DNA of 64,000 bases, from the NCBI GenBank assembly GCA_025765595.1, contig JAIVFH010000067.1, positions 1 to 64,000 of the forward strand, read 5' to 3'. Source of the DNA: Obelidium mucronatum. Taxonomy: Eukaryota > Chytridiomycota > Chytridiomycetes > Chytridiales > Chytriomycetaceae. A program made the position numbers and the translations under genes. Under the pieces are notes generated by a model. It was not told where the DNA came from. It saw only the letters and a program-made list of their open reading frames with translations, and ran no database searches. Positions within the stretch are counted from its first letter, which is position 1, and every line of letters starts with the position of its first letter. Shown here one piece after another: positions 1 through 10,180 of this stretch.

Positions 1-314
1 AGATTCATTAAAAGTACTGGTTGTTGTGTAGCCTACATTTGAATAAATTTGGGATTTTACCCTACCTTGTACTGAAGAGAAGTGTGTGTTTGTGTAAACT
101 CGGATTGAATAATTCAACCCGAAATTTTATTGTGATGATCCAACATTATCATGAAAGAACTCAATTATGAAATGGATGTGCAATCAGAATAGAAATACAT
201 TTTTTAAGCAAATAAGATGGCAGGGCTTATTCATGAAGCATGTGCAGCCATATTTTTTAACCAATAGCAAGGGTTAGGTGTTGATTACTAAATTCACCCT
301 TAAATACTCCTGAA
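1..314. repeat. repeat-derived DNA with a foldback motif
   Basis: About 110 bases here (the ends of the stretches containing ACCTTGTACTGAAGAG and GGATTGAATAATTCAAC) recur in direct orientation at 923-1032, so the ORF at 315-923 is flanked by direct repeats. The motif near 107-143 (GGATTGAATAATTCAACCCG followed by a TTTTATTGTGATGA tail) belongs to a small family with further copies near 995, 1107 (inverted), 2704, 2812, 2988 and 5768. No gene is seen before 315. Confidence 0.6.
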
Positions 315-923
315 ATGGCATGCATCAACATACTGAATTTAATTTGCAGAATGCAAGACACTCTCCCTCCATTTGATCCATTTGCCTCCTTCCATCTACT
401 CTGCAGTGCTGAGAAGGAGGCTCTGCAACAGATCATTCAATGCGACCGTTATGCTCGAGGCTTCGGTTGGCCGCGCAACCATCTGGTTGGCTTGATCAAC
501 CTTCAAGAAACTTACAGCAATCCAGAGGGGCTTCCAGGCAACCACGCGTCTTTTTTGCAAAGAATGCGCGCCATCAAAGCCTTGCAAAGGTCGATGATTA
601 TCCAAAATACCAGACACCAGTCTCAATTGATGTTGGACATCATGATGCCTCTATACGGCGATTTGGAACTTGAGGCAAAGTTGGCCATACAGTCTGGAAT
701 TCATGACTACTGGAAGGAGATGTATTACGGTGGTGATCGTATTGAAGGATTGTTGCCAAAGCGGGAGCAGTGGAAGGACTTTGCATTGTGGCTGCATTCC
801 GAGCTGACGCGAGATTTACGCTTCTCCTTTGCTGATCCAGTGTTACGTTCTGACTATGCACTTGAGACTATGTATCAGGAGTTGCGTCTGAGATGGAATG
901 CCTTTTTATACCCCTATCAATAA
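315..923 (+). CDS. hypothetical protein, 202 aa, inside repeats
   Basis: A single open frame of 202 codons starting at ATG and ending just before the second copy of a direct repeat. I recognise no family. The product is mostly helical in appearance, with Leu, Gln and Arg spread evenly, no signal peptide, no membrane segment and no Cys/His pattern. Residues 75-125 are rich in Met, Gln and Arg. It lies between direct repeat copies (1-130 and 923-1032), with an inverted copy of the terminal foldback motif near 1107-1147. It could therefore be cargo or a relic of a small mobile element. No intron is needed. It may equally be a decayed exon of something larger; codon content looks gene-like but that is the only support. 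Confidence 0.4.
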   Translation: MACINILNLICRMQDTLPPFDPFASFHLLCSAEKEALQQIIQCDRYARGFGWPRNHLVGLINLQETYSNPEGLPGNHASFLQRMRAIKALQRSMIIQNTRHQSQLMLDIMMPLYGDLELEAKLAIQSGIHDYWKEMYYGGDRIEGLLPKREQWKDFALWLHSELTRDLRFSFADPVLRSDYALETMYQELRLRWNAFLYPYQ

Positions 924-1147
924 AGATTGTTGTGTGGCGTATATTAGAATACATTTTGGCCTTAAACCTACCTTGTACTGAAGAGTAACAGCTGTTGAAC
1001 TCGGATTGAATAATTCAACCTGAAATTTTAAAAGCAGAAAAATATAACTAATATAAGCTTCCTAATTTATTACTGATTGAAAGCTAAACAAAATTCTTTT
1101 TTTCATCACAATAAAGATTTTGGATTGAAATTTTCAATCCGTTCAAC
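923..1147. repeat. second direct-repeat copy plus inverted foldback motif
   Basis: 923-1032 repeats the first 130 bases of the window with substitutions (shared blocks TTGTTGTGT, ACCTACCTTGTACTGAAGAG and CGGATTGAATAATTCAACC). Bases 1107-1147 carry the same motif in the opposite orientation (CACAATAAAGATTTTGGATT then TTTCAATCCGTTCAACT). The inverted pair 107-143/1107-1147 could be the ends of a roughly 1-kb non-autonomous element. Confidence 0.5.
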
Positions 1148-1447
1148 TCCAACACTTCTTAACTTTAACTTTAATATTAGACCACGAAAAATTGACATCA
1201 TTTGTGATTGTGCTTGCATTCAAAAGGCGGCAGGATATGACTACTTTTTTAGGGATCTCAAGTGACCCTTCTGATTGTTGTGTATTATTGACATCTTAAA
1301 GGTCAGGTTTAGATAGCCAACACTTGATGGCTATGGACTAGTTGTACCCTTCAGGGCACATTGGGATGATCTACGAGCAGAGCAGGTGGGTCAAAGGAAA
1401 ACTGGGCCGATGTCTGGAGCCCCCTCACCTACCACTGAGCAGGGAAA

Positions 1448-1670
1448 CTAAAAATGAAGAGCTGAAATATTAATCACTGAAATATTAATCGCTGAAACAT
1501 TAAGCGCTGAAACACTAAACCCAGAAACACTAAGCGCTGAAACATTAAGCGCTGAAAAATTAAGCGCTGAAAAATTGAGCGCAGAAGAATTAAGCGCTGA
1601 GACACTAAGCGCAGAATAAAACGCTTAATCTTTCAGCGCTGAACAATTAACACTTAATCCCTATGCAACA
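1448..1670. repeat. degenerate GCGCTGAAA tandem array
   Basis: Roughly a dozen imperfect 15-base units of the form (A/C)AT/CTAAGCGCTGAAA. This is a diverged, shorter relative of the AGCGCT arrays at 3783-4110 and 4527-4955. It has no coding potential of its own. Confidence 0.75.
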
Positions 1671-2190
1671 AGTGCCAGAGCCAAATAAACGCTGGCCCTT
1701 TGAAACATTTAAGGATCGGACCAAGCACAAGTAGCGGTACGGTAGAACAGCCAACTGGCTCAAGACAAAAACCAATGGCGAAGGACATTAGTGACACCGC
1801 CCCCGCCCCGACGCACCAAGGTGCAATATCGCGGCAGAGGAGGGACCCGGGCTAAGATGCGAAACAAAGCGTCACAAGCCGGCCCGAGCTACCGTCTGCG
1901 GTGTCCTTTCTCTTTGCAAGAAGATGGCCGCCGACACCTCCCTCTTTGATCAAACGGTTCACTCCGTGAGTTCAATCAGAGAGTTTGGTGCCACCGTCAA
2001 AATGGCGGCAACCTTCGAGCACAGAAGATGTCCATTGCTGTGTGTTCAATATGCCACGGTCAAAGCAACCTGCGAGTACAGATGACATGGAGCGGTCGGT
2101 CAACTAAAATGAGAAAGGTTACCATTATTTAGTACAACAAGCGGTGTAGAAAGAAAGAAAATACTGGAGATGTCAAGAACCTCGAGCGGC
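1671..2190. other. intergenic, no gene seen
   Basis: A stretch of mixed composition with short GC-rich patches near 1795-1900 and no open frame of note. I see no RNA gene, palindrome or recognisable element in it. Confidence 0.5.
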
Positions 2191-2192
2191 AA

Positions 2193-2404
2193 ACAAGGTC
2201 CCTTGCGGTGGCAACCCGTAATTTTAAGAGCGAGGAGCGTTTCAACTCCTCTTCAGGTCGCCAACCAAGGCCCCTTGTGGTGGCAACCCGTAATTTTATA
2301 GCGAGGAGTCTTTCAACTCCTCTTCAGGTCGCCAACCAAGGCCCCTTGTGGTGGCAACCCGTAATTTGAAAGCGAGGAGCCTTTCAACTCCTCTTCAGGT
2401 CGCC
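2193..2404. repeat. 72-bp tandem repeat, three copies
   Basis: Three head-to-tail copies of about 72 bases, each containing CAAGG(C/T)CCCTTG(T/C)GGTGG, AACCCGTAATTTTA and CAACTCCTCTTCAGGTCGCC. The last copy breaks off in CGCCAAACCAGC. Within a unit GAGGAG and CTCCTC can pair. There is no open frame through the array. Confidence 0.85.
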
Positions 2405-2655
2405 AAACCAGCAAGGTGCCATCAAGGGTGAGGTGTGTGGCCAGGTGGGCAGATCATTTTTGGAGAAAAAGTGAAAAAGTGGCAATTGTGTTGGGCCTTT
2501 TTCACTGCAGGGATTTTCATTTTTTTCCTTTTTTTTTTGGGGAAAGAAATCAAACCAACTCGAGGGGAAAACTCGGTGTGTGAATGGCAGAGCCTCGGTT
2601 GGTCTGTTGCTTCCTCCAATATGAGATCGAGGGAAGTTGAGGCGCAGTCTTCGAA

Positions 2656-3070
2656 AGCGGTGTGCCCCAGGTTCGAATCGCAGAATCACCTTTTATTTTA
2701 ACAATAAAGATTCGGGTTGAAATATTCAATCTGTACAACTTATAGTTTATTTCTCTGTAAAGTAGTGTAAGTGATATTGTATCTTTATGCGTAATACTCA
2801 ACAGAACTTGGCTTGAATAATTCAATCCGCAATTTTATTGTGATGAATATAAAAATTCTCCAAGCTTACCAGGAAACTCAATAATAAAATTGATTTGCAT
2901 TGATGTTGAGTATTAATATGGAATATAAAAGATACAATATTACTTGCACTGCTTAGCAGAAATTAGATATATACATAAAAGTTGGATGAATTGAATATTT
3001 CAACCCGAATCTTTATTGTTAGTATAAAAGGAGATTCTGTGATTCGAACCTGGGGCATACCGCTCTCAGA
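2656..3070. repeat. inverted repeat with tRNA-like arms (foldback/SINE-like)
   Basis: The left arm at about 2656-2735 (+) and the right arm at about 2990-3070 (inverted) are near-identical over about 80 bases. Both contain GCCCCAGGTTCGAATC, a tRNA T-arm with a box-B-like core, followed by TTTTA, AACAATAAAGATTCGGGTTG and AAATATTCAAT. The right arm extends into a fuller tRNA-like sequence (minus strand, about 3028-3100). The arrangement suggests two tRNA-derived SINEs in opposite orientation, or one foldback element with tRNA-like ends. The spacer between them is AT-rich with no gene. Confidence 0.6.
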
Positions 3071-3782
3071 GCCAGCGCCTTGACCGATGCACTAAATACT
3101 TATTCATGCAAACTGGAATACAGTAATACATGTGCCGTAGGCTGCCAAGATTAGGGGACGCCTTTGCTCACATGAGAAAGATGAATACATTTTGTAAATG
3201 ACACTTTATAAATTTGTAATTAATTTCCCCTTCATGATTTCCTCCAATCAGAAATCAACACGTCAAGTTGATGCACCACATCAATGGGCAAATGGGCCAC
3301 AGGGTTCTCAACCTCAACAGGTCAATGGGACCATGTAAAAGAATTCCTGCTTGGACCAACTTTGGAAATTCAAGATTTCATTTTATCGCCTAACACAATA
3401 AAAATAAAGAGTAGTTTTTACATTTGCTGCTACTTACTGTACTTGGCTGCTGGTGGTTTGGTGGTGTTTGTGTAACCTGCATTTGTAACACATTTTTGGA
3501 TGTATATCAAAGTCAATTTAGTACTCAAATATTAATAGTTTCTGTAAAAGTGCTGTTTTTGTATCATCAAATGATTGCAAATAGTGGGTGGTTTATGATT
3601 TTTTTGATTAATAGATTAATAAAAAGAGAACTTTTCATTTTTAGTTGAAAAATTTTTCATGTAAAATTTTTCATGTGCATTAATGTGTTCCAGATTAAGA
3701 GACTAATTTGGTGATTTTCTTGGCTTAAAATTTTCACAGCGCTTGATTTATAAGCACTTGGATGGTCAGTGCTTTCAATTAA

Positions 3783-4110
3783 TTGGCACTTAAAGTGTCA
3801 GCGTTTAATTATTCAGCGTTTAATTATTCAGCGCTTAAATATTCAGCGCTTAAAGTGTCAGCGCTCAATTATTCAGCGCTGAAATATTCAGCGCTTAAAG
3901 TGTCAGCGCTTAAATATTCAGCGCTGAAATATTCAGCGCTGAAATATTCAGCGCTTAAAGTGTCAGCGCTTAAATATTCAGCGCTTAAATATTCAGCGCT
4001 GAAATATTCAGCGCTTAAAGTGTCAGCGCTTAAATATTCAGCGCTGAAATATTCAGCGCTTAAAGTGTCAGCGCCTAAAGTTTCTGCGCTTAAATATTTT
4101 TTTAAGTGAA
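3783..4110. repeat. 15-bp AGCGCT tandem array (about 20 units)
   Basis: Units are TCAGCGCTTAAATAT, TCAGCGCTGAAATAT and TTAAAGTGTCAGCGC variants, in a loose higher-order order. Each unit carries the self-complementary hexamer AGCGCT, so the hexamer recurs every 15 bases. The frame is open only because 15 is a multiple of three and the unit lacks stops. Confidence 0.9.
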
Positions 4111-4158
4111 GTTATACTCCATGGCGCCGTATAAATTTTTAGAGCCACTTCTAGTATA

Positions 4159-4228
4159 GCCTGCTAGTTTAGCTGTAACAATCTCTGCTTGCAAGAGGAT
4201 GTCCGGGGATCGAACCCCGGAGTAGGAT
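4159..4228 (+). pseudogene. tRNA-like sequence (SINE head), copy 1
   Basis: A box-A-like TAGTTTAGCTGTAAC and a T-arm CCGGGGATCGAACCCCGG are present. A 5-bp anticodon stem TCTCT/AGAGG encloses loop GCTTGCA. The loop lacks the usual T at position 33 and the acceptor pairing is imperfect, so this looks like a tRNA-derived repeat rather than a working tRNA. Confidence 0.4.
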
Positions 4229-4526
4229 TTTGGAAAATGAAAATTTTTATGAAACCCTAAGTCTAATCCTGAGCTAATGAGTATAAAACCCTTGTGTCAT
4301 CAAATGATTGCAATTAGTGGGTGGTTTATGATTTTTTTGATTAATAGATTAATAAAAAGAGAACTTTTCATTTTTAGTTGAAAATTTTTCATGTAAAATT
4401 TTTCATGTACATTAATGTGTTCCGGATTAAGAGACTAATTTGGTGATTTTCTGGGCTTAAAATTTTCTCAGTGCTTGATTTATAAGCACTTGGATGGTCA
4501 GTGCTTTCAATTATTTAGCACTTTAA

Positions 4527-4955
4527 GTGTCAGCGTTTAATTATTCAGCGCTTAAACATTCAGCGCTTAAAGTGTCAGCGCTCAATTATTCAGCGCTGAA
4601 ATATTCAGCGCTTAAATATTCAGCGCTTAAAGTGTCAGCGCTCAATTATTCAGCGCTGAAATATTCAGCGCTCAATTATTCAGCGCTGAAATATTCAGCG
4701 CTTAAAGTGTCAGCGCTGAAATATTCAGCGCTTAAATATTCAGCGCTTAAATATTCAGCGCTTAAAGTGTCAGCGCTCAATTATTCAGCGCTGAAATATT
4801 CAGCGCTCAATTATTCAGCGCTGAAATATTCAGCGCTTAAAGTGTCAGCGCTGAAATATTCAGCGCTTAAATATTCAGCGCTTAAAGTGTCAGCGCTTAA
4901 ATATTCAGCGCTTAAATATTTTGCGCTGAATTATTCAGCGCTTAAAGTGAATTTA
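4527..4955. repeat. 15-bp AGCGCT tandem array (about 28 units)
   Basis: Same unit as the array at 3783-4110, longer, with TCAGCGCTCAATTAT as an added variant and repeating higher-order blocks of about 105-120 bases. The open frame across it reads SALKYSALKVSALNY and is a by-product of the unit length. Confidence 0.9.
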
Positions 4956-4999
4956 TACTCCATGGCGTCATATATATTTGTGAAACTTTTAGCAGTATG

Positions 5000-5068
5000 G
5001 CCGGTTAGTTCAGCTGTGACAATCTCTGCTTCCAAGAGGAAGTCCGGGGTTCGAACCCCGGAATAGAA
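5000..5068 (+). pseudogene. tRNA-like sequence (SINE head), copy 2
   Basis: Box-A-like TTAGTTCAGCTGTGAC, T-arm CCGGGGTTCGAACCCCGG with a canonical box B, and anticodon loop GCTTCCA closed by TCTCT/AGAGG. The acceptor arms GCCGGTT and AATAGAA pair poorly. It is the counterpart of 4159-4228 in the second composite unit. Confidence 0.4.
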
Positions 5069-5136
5069 TTTTTGAAAATGAAAATTTTCATGAAACCCTA
5101 AGTCTAATCCTGAGCTAATGAGTATAAAACCCTTCT

Positions 5137-5511
5137 GTCCAAAGGTTAGTTGTTGATTTAAATTTCACAACTGATGAGAAGCAGGATATACCAGGACAAA
5201 AAAACGGCTTTGATTGCGGGGTTTTTACTTGTATGTACGCCGAATATCGCAGTCGAAACTCCGGCTTTGATTTTTGTCAAGAGAAAATGCCCTACCTTTG
5301 TCGACGCATGGTTCTGGAAATCATTCAAAAGCGTTTGACATTTGATGAAGCCAAGGAAATGGTTACCGAAACCCTGCTGATTGTTTTGGACGGTATCGAA
5401 TGTTCCGCTGTTATCAATTTGGACGATTCTGACGATGATGAAGTGGTGGTTATGCGTGTTGGAGGCTGCAGCAAAGAGGCCACTGGTGGGGAAGCAATTG
5501 TTTTGGATTGA
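5137..5511 (+). pseudogene. truncated Ulp1/SENP-type SUMO protease (C-terminal exon)
   Basis: The frame reads through DIPGQKNGFDCGVFTCMYAE, the conserved end of the C48 (Ulp1) peptidase domain: the catalytic Gln in the PGQ segment and the catalytic Cys in DCGVF. It is followed by the family's FxQExMPYxxRRMVLEI helix. The catalytic His and Asp, which lie about 60-80 residues upstream in this family, are missing because the frame begins at the edge of the composite repeat ending near 5138. After the domain comes an acidic tail (DDSDDDE) and a stop at 5509-5511. SUMO proteases deconjugate SUMO in the nucleus and are also frequent passengers of large eukaryotic DNA transposons. Whether this is a host SENP remnant or a transposon passenger cannot be told from the fragment. 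I judge it broken, although an upstream exon to the left cannot be formally excluded. Confidence 0.75.
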
Positions 5512-6367
5512 TAAGAACCGTTTGCAGAAAGCCATTAGTGATAACAAAATTATAACCCTTTTATGTAGTTAAATTAAAGTTACTCTGCATAAAATACGGG
5601 TCTATAAATATGAAAAAATGGTGACGTTTCCATTGTTTGGAATGTCTAACGTGACAGTGACGTCTGGACAGGGCTCACAATTTTCAGCCAGCATCGAGGA
5701 TAATACGCAGGAACAACGATTGCTATAACGTTATAATAATAATGGCAAATCTTGATGCTTGGGTTTTTCATCACAATAAAGATATCCGATTGAAATCTTC
5801 AATCCGTTCAACTCAATACTTCTTTTTTTTTGTATAACATGAGCTGTATTTTATAATAAACACTTTGTCGAACTGTTAATCCCCCTCCAATTTCTTAAAA
5901 CGGTTTAACAAGGCCCGGCCCCATTTACTCTATTCCCTTGCAGACCTCCCGCCTACCAACACGACGACCCCGACTTGCAATCCCAAACTCTTCCTCCCTC
6001 CCTTCATCCTCCTCAATCCCCGCAGTTTTGACTTGGCTCTTGATTTTCTCCTAGGGGGGCGCAACTGCCCCTAAGGTACTTGATGCTAGGTGCGGCTTGC
6101 ACCTGAGCTAATGAGTATAAAACTCTCCCCAACCTCCCCCATGAGTAAAGAACCCAGAATGAGCAGATCATCAAGGAATGCTGGCAAAACTGTCATAAAT
6201 AGGTGACACATGTTGCGAGTTACTTGCCTCCTCGATTTTCGTTAGTCGTGCTCGCGCTTGGCACCACTGTAAACAACATTCCTGTTGCTGGTACGCTGCG
6301 TCTGATGTTGCTGTAATTCCAAAAGATGCGTTGTTTGTGTTGATGTTGTTTGTTGTTGGCAGTTTGT
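5512..6367. other. intergenic with dispersed repeat motifs
   Basis: 5768-5810 carries the CACAATAAAGAT...GATTGAAATCTTCAATCCG foldback motif, and GAGCTAATGAGTATAAAAC recurs near 6105. A C-rich patch covers 5880-6010. No gene is recognised. Confidence 0.5.
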
Positions 6368-6394
6368 AATCTCATGTGGCCGCCACATGAGATT
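6368..6394. repeat. palindromic site 1
   Basis: AATCTCATGTGG-CCG-CCACATGAGATT: 12-base arms around a 3-base centre. With the shorter arm CACATGAGATT the spacer is GCCGC. The right arm continues TATTATTGAC. It resembles the palindromes at 24156 and 31819 but has a different spacer. Confidence 0.8.
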
Positions 6395-6402
6395 TATTAT
6401 TG

Positions 6403-6835
6403 ACGCCAACAGTATTTTTGTTTCAGGGCATAAATCAAACAAATAAAGAAACACATGGTTAGTAAGTCTTATCGATAAAAGGTAAATTGAGAGGAAATAT
6501 TCTAATTTGGTTATCGGTGCACCAGTCGGAGGAGTAGAACACCAGTGGGGAGTTACTGGGCGGCACAACTGCCTGGCCAATGGGAAACGCAACCATTGAG
6601 CAGTTTGGACGCTTACCTTCCGTAGATAGTTGTATTTTCATAAACCAAAAAAGCAGGAAATTTTTGTTTCGTTTCAACGATTTTTTGTTCTTTTGTGTTA
6701 AATACTGTAGGAAGGTTGGGCTCGTTTTTTTGATCCCAGCCACACCAAAAAAGCATATTTTTGAAATTGTACTTGAAACCTCCTTATGAAAAAAATTGAA
6801 ATCTGAAATATAGCAGGCTGCAGACAGTTTTTTTA
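6403..6835. other. intergenic, 3' flank of TIR gene 1
   Basis: AT-rich sequence downstream of the stop of the first TIR-domain gene. No supported gene or RNA is seen. Confidence 0.4.
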
Positions 6836-9578
6836 CAATGTTCCCTCTTGAGCCTCTTCCAGCTTCTTTCCGGCTCTCTTGATAGAGTTTTTGACACGTA
6901 GCCCTATTGTCTGGAGTACAGCTTGAGCAAAATCTGTTTTTAGTTCCCAAGCTAGATTGAAGGTTAATAAGTAATCCGACAATTATCTGTGATTGCACCT
7001 GACAGGAAGACAAAGGATTCCAGAGTAAGCCCTCCATCGGCATCATTTTCTTTCTCTTTGCATTGATTTCCTTCGCCACGCTTTGTTTTCTTTTGGATAG
7101 AATGCCTGAAAATCTCACTCAGATTCCTATCATTTTTTTTGGCATCACATGCTATAAGGACACAGTCATCCATGTTCAACTTGTAATGGTCTCTAAACTC
7201 TTGAAACTTCTTGACTTGATATTCATCATCAATAGCTTCCTCATCGTCTTCACTGCTTTGCTTGGCTACCCTTTCACGGCCACCAAAAACAAAGACATGA
7301 ACCATGACAAAAGTCTGATCATAGTCTTTCTCGCTTTTTGGCTGCTTTACGCCTATGTATTCCAAAAAGTCCCGCAGGTTTTCCGCCACAGGGTGCTTGC
7401 AGTCAAATGAATGCACTGCAACTGAGACATTACCAAGATACTTTGATTCAATTAAATCCATTGATATCTCGGAATTGTACATAGGCAGAAAAGTTCCAGA
7501 CGCTTGATGCAAAACTGATGCAGTATAGCTTGGTGCCACTTGATTTGCATGATGTAGCGTCCCTTCCTTTGTACTGAGAACCCTTTTCAGCTTAGGGCCC
7601 GGTTTGCCACGGTACTCAAAGTCCCAACCAATCCAGCGCCAAGGTGGATCAATTTGTACGTCAAAGCAATTTGCGGCCAGCAGTGGTTTGACGCAATCTG
7701 GGGGGTCCAATCGGCAGTCAACCAAACTCCATGTCCCGAAGTCAAGGCAAATTGTATACTGCTTCCAATTTAAGTGAAAATATGAATGAATTCAGCGTGC
7801 TTACCAGGCATAAAACAATGCAAAACACAAAGATAATGTACATCGTATATGACAACTCAAAGTGATAAATGCCAACAATTGAAGTTGCAAATACTATCAT
7901 CATCGTGATCGCCCTCCAAGGCACAGTAAATCCTTTATAACTTGAATGGCGCATATCTTGCGAGATCCAGACATTTGATACTGTCACGGCTACTGTTAGT
8001 TGTCAATTGAGAATAGAAACAATACCTCGGATTGCAGTCCATGGAACTATACTACCCCAGAATCGGTTCCATTCCAAATGACACGTGGAATCAAGTGGAT
8101 TAGAAGTGCCATGCAGGTTGAATATTGACCATCTTGATGGTCTGTATGGGATGACAGGTTTGTTTGGAACTCCAAAACTAAGGCCTACGTACTTCCGCCA
8201 CCTGTTGCAGAGAGTTAATATAAGTTGATAAAAAATTCACGTGCCATTTGAAATGAGACACGTTCACGGAGTAAATGACAGTTTCATTTAGGTGCCTGAT
8301 AAGTGACGGCCAATTCTCTAACACGGCAAACTTTTGACATCGTAGCCGTTTCTTAAGATCTTCAACTTTTTTTGAACTATTTATCGGCATTGGCGTATCG
8401 TCATTTTTTTCAGATACAGGGTACAGGGACTTGTTAGGGCAAAAGAATATCACTCGGTTCCTTGCGTTGGGAACATTAAGTGCTGCATACAACTCGGATA
8501 AACAATTTGAGCGGTTGATGTACAGAGGTGTCAAAACCACCACAACAAATTCTGCATTTGCAGCGACAGTTCTTGTCATTTCTGAGCTGTTGTCACCAGA
8601 AATCAAGTTCTGCACATCAATCCACACGCCAATCCCGTTCTTAATGAGGCCCTGGGCAAGACAGTGTATATCATCTTTAAGACCATCTTGCCATGCATAG
8701 CTGAACATGACGTTTTCTACCAAGGGTCTACCGATCTGACGCAGGTACGGTATTATCCCGCAATGTGTTCGCCGGTGTGTGGCAGTTATGCAAAAGAGCC
8801 AACAACTTAGGAGAAAAAGCAAAGATCCGCCAATATAAGCAGCTTGAATTGGAACAATGTTTGCATAGGCAGCGCCTAACGTAGGCATGTAGTGTTCAAA
8901 CAGCCAATAGAAGCAGAAAGCAGAGAAGCCCACCGCGAAGATGAATCCTTGAAGAAGATTCCAATAACTAGAAAACCATTTGTATGATCTTAATCTAATG
9001 GAAGTGAGTACAGTGGAGTGCTAATTTCAATTCGAGTAACCTTGATAATTGCCCACCTGTCTCAAGAATGAGACATGCTCCCAGTTCGTAGTGCCGGTGA
9101 AACATAAATATCCATGGTAAAAAAAAGGTCTTGCCTGCCGACCAATTCTGCAGAGATTTGCCATTGAGAAGCACTTTATAAATTGGATGACCCCTCTTCT
9201 CTTCTCGATAATCAAAACGGGGGATCTCTTTCCAATTCGTCGCAGAGCGATTTTCATCAGAAGTAGGGTCGAACGAGAAAAAGGACTCTAAGTCTATTTT
9301 GCGTTCGTCTTGAAGTTCTGGTGAGCCAAGACTTTTATAGAAGTTTCTTGATTGATCAGCAGTCCCTTGTAATTATACGTGATGTCAGCCGTTGTCCACA
9401 CAAATGCTGAATTTTCACCATCTTTCGATTCTGCTATCTCTTCACAGTCTGTTATCTTGGATCTGCCTGTTGTAGCAGATTCCTGTATTGAATCTAAATC
9501 TTCATCGTATTTTGTCTCGGAAAATTCAATGTCGTCATATTCATATTCGCTTTCTCTATTTAGATCGGAGTCCAGCAT
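6836..9578 (-). CDS. membrane-anchored TIR-domain protein, paralog 1
   Basis: Multi-exon minus-strand gene; the ATG is at 9576-9578 and the C-terminus ends RAGKKLEEAQEGTL. Order: acidic N-terminal region (many Asp, Glu and Tyr); two hydrophobic segments near 8790-8930; a TIR domain at about 8430-8725 (ENVMFSYAWQDG, GIGVWIDVQNLISGD, then VVVVLTPLYINRSNCLSELY); two more hydrophobic segments near 7800-7930; and a long C-terminal region with DPPWRWIGWDFEYRGKPGPK. The Glu in NCLSELY sits where NADase-type TIR domains carry their catalytic Glu. TIR domains act in innate immune and cell-death signalling, as adaptors or NAD-cleaving enzymes, and are uncommon in fungi. Four hydrophobic segments imply a membrane protein. 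The second paralog lies immediately upstream. Splice joins such as CTGTCAG/GTGCAATC near 7000 are inferred. Confidence 0.75.
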
Positions 9579-10180
9579 TTTTCTTGACGTCCAGGTTGTT
9601 GTGAAACTATTCACAGATCGTTGGGATTGCAACGAAAATAATATTACAGAAAACCTACGTTTCTTAGAGCCTACTCTGTCACTGCCGTAAAAAGTTGTTT
9701 GGTTTGTATTCTGTGCAGCTGCTATTGAAAAGAAGACTCCTCAAGTCACTCCAGACGTATAAACCAGGAAGAAACGACTGTTTTTCGTGGAAAACTTTAA
9801 GGTGTTTGGGTCGTGTCCAAGAGTGCTCTAGAATAGCTGCGAGGGATTGGTGTGATCGTCAACAAGAATCCTCTCTTTTGACAATTCTTGAAACAATTCA
9901 TTGAGCGGCACGTCTTTGCATACCGCCCAACCAACAATAATTGTCGCATAATATTACAGATCAACTGAACTTGAGTTATTATCTCCCATATAACCATGTG
10001 ACATCCCCACTTTCGAACCCTTTCACTTCTGCCACTTGTAAGTCTACGGATTGGCTAGTAGTAGTTACACTTTGCACTGTATCCTGGGGATTGGCAAATG
10101 AACTTTCGAAGATATGTATTTTCAATTGGGAAAGCCTGAAAACTGATAAACTAATATGAAAAAAAAATGAAAATAAAAGC
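9579..10180. other. intergenic between the two TIR genes
   Basis: About 600 bases holding the promoter region of TIR gene 1 and the 3' flank of TIR gene 2. No additional gene is supported. Confidence 0.5.

Larger units (their letters stand above)
3564..4296 (+). repeat. composite repeat unit, copy 1
   Basis: First copy of a directly duplicated composite unit. In order it holds an AT-rich leader starting ATCATCAAATGATTGCAA, an array of 15-base AGCGCT repeats (3783-4110), a tRNA-like segment (4159-4228), and a tail containing GAAACCCTAAGTCTAATCCT and GAGCTAATGAGTATAAAACC. The second copy follows immediately at 4297. The tail motif GAGCTAATGAGTATAAAAC also occurs alone near 6105, which suggests a dispersed family. 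Confidence 0.8.
4297..5138 (+). repeat. composite repeat unit, copy 2
   Basis: Tandem duplicate of the preceding unit with scattered substitutions and a longer 15-base array (4527-4955), a tRNA-like segment at 5000-5068 and the same tail. Its right end lies directly against the truncated Ulp1-type exon that begins near 5137, so the duplication or insertion probably removed the upstream part of that gene. Confidence 0.8.

Noticed and set aside
3783..5066. Long + strand frames reading SALKYSALKVSALNY
   Set aside because: They arise because the 15-base unit has no stop and is a multiple of three; composition is pure repeat and no start or domain is meaningful.
4159..5068. Functional tRNA genes
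   Set aside because: The anticodon loops lack T33 and the acceptor stems pair poorly; they are embedded in a repeated unit.
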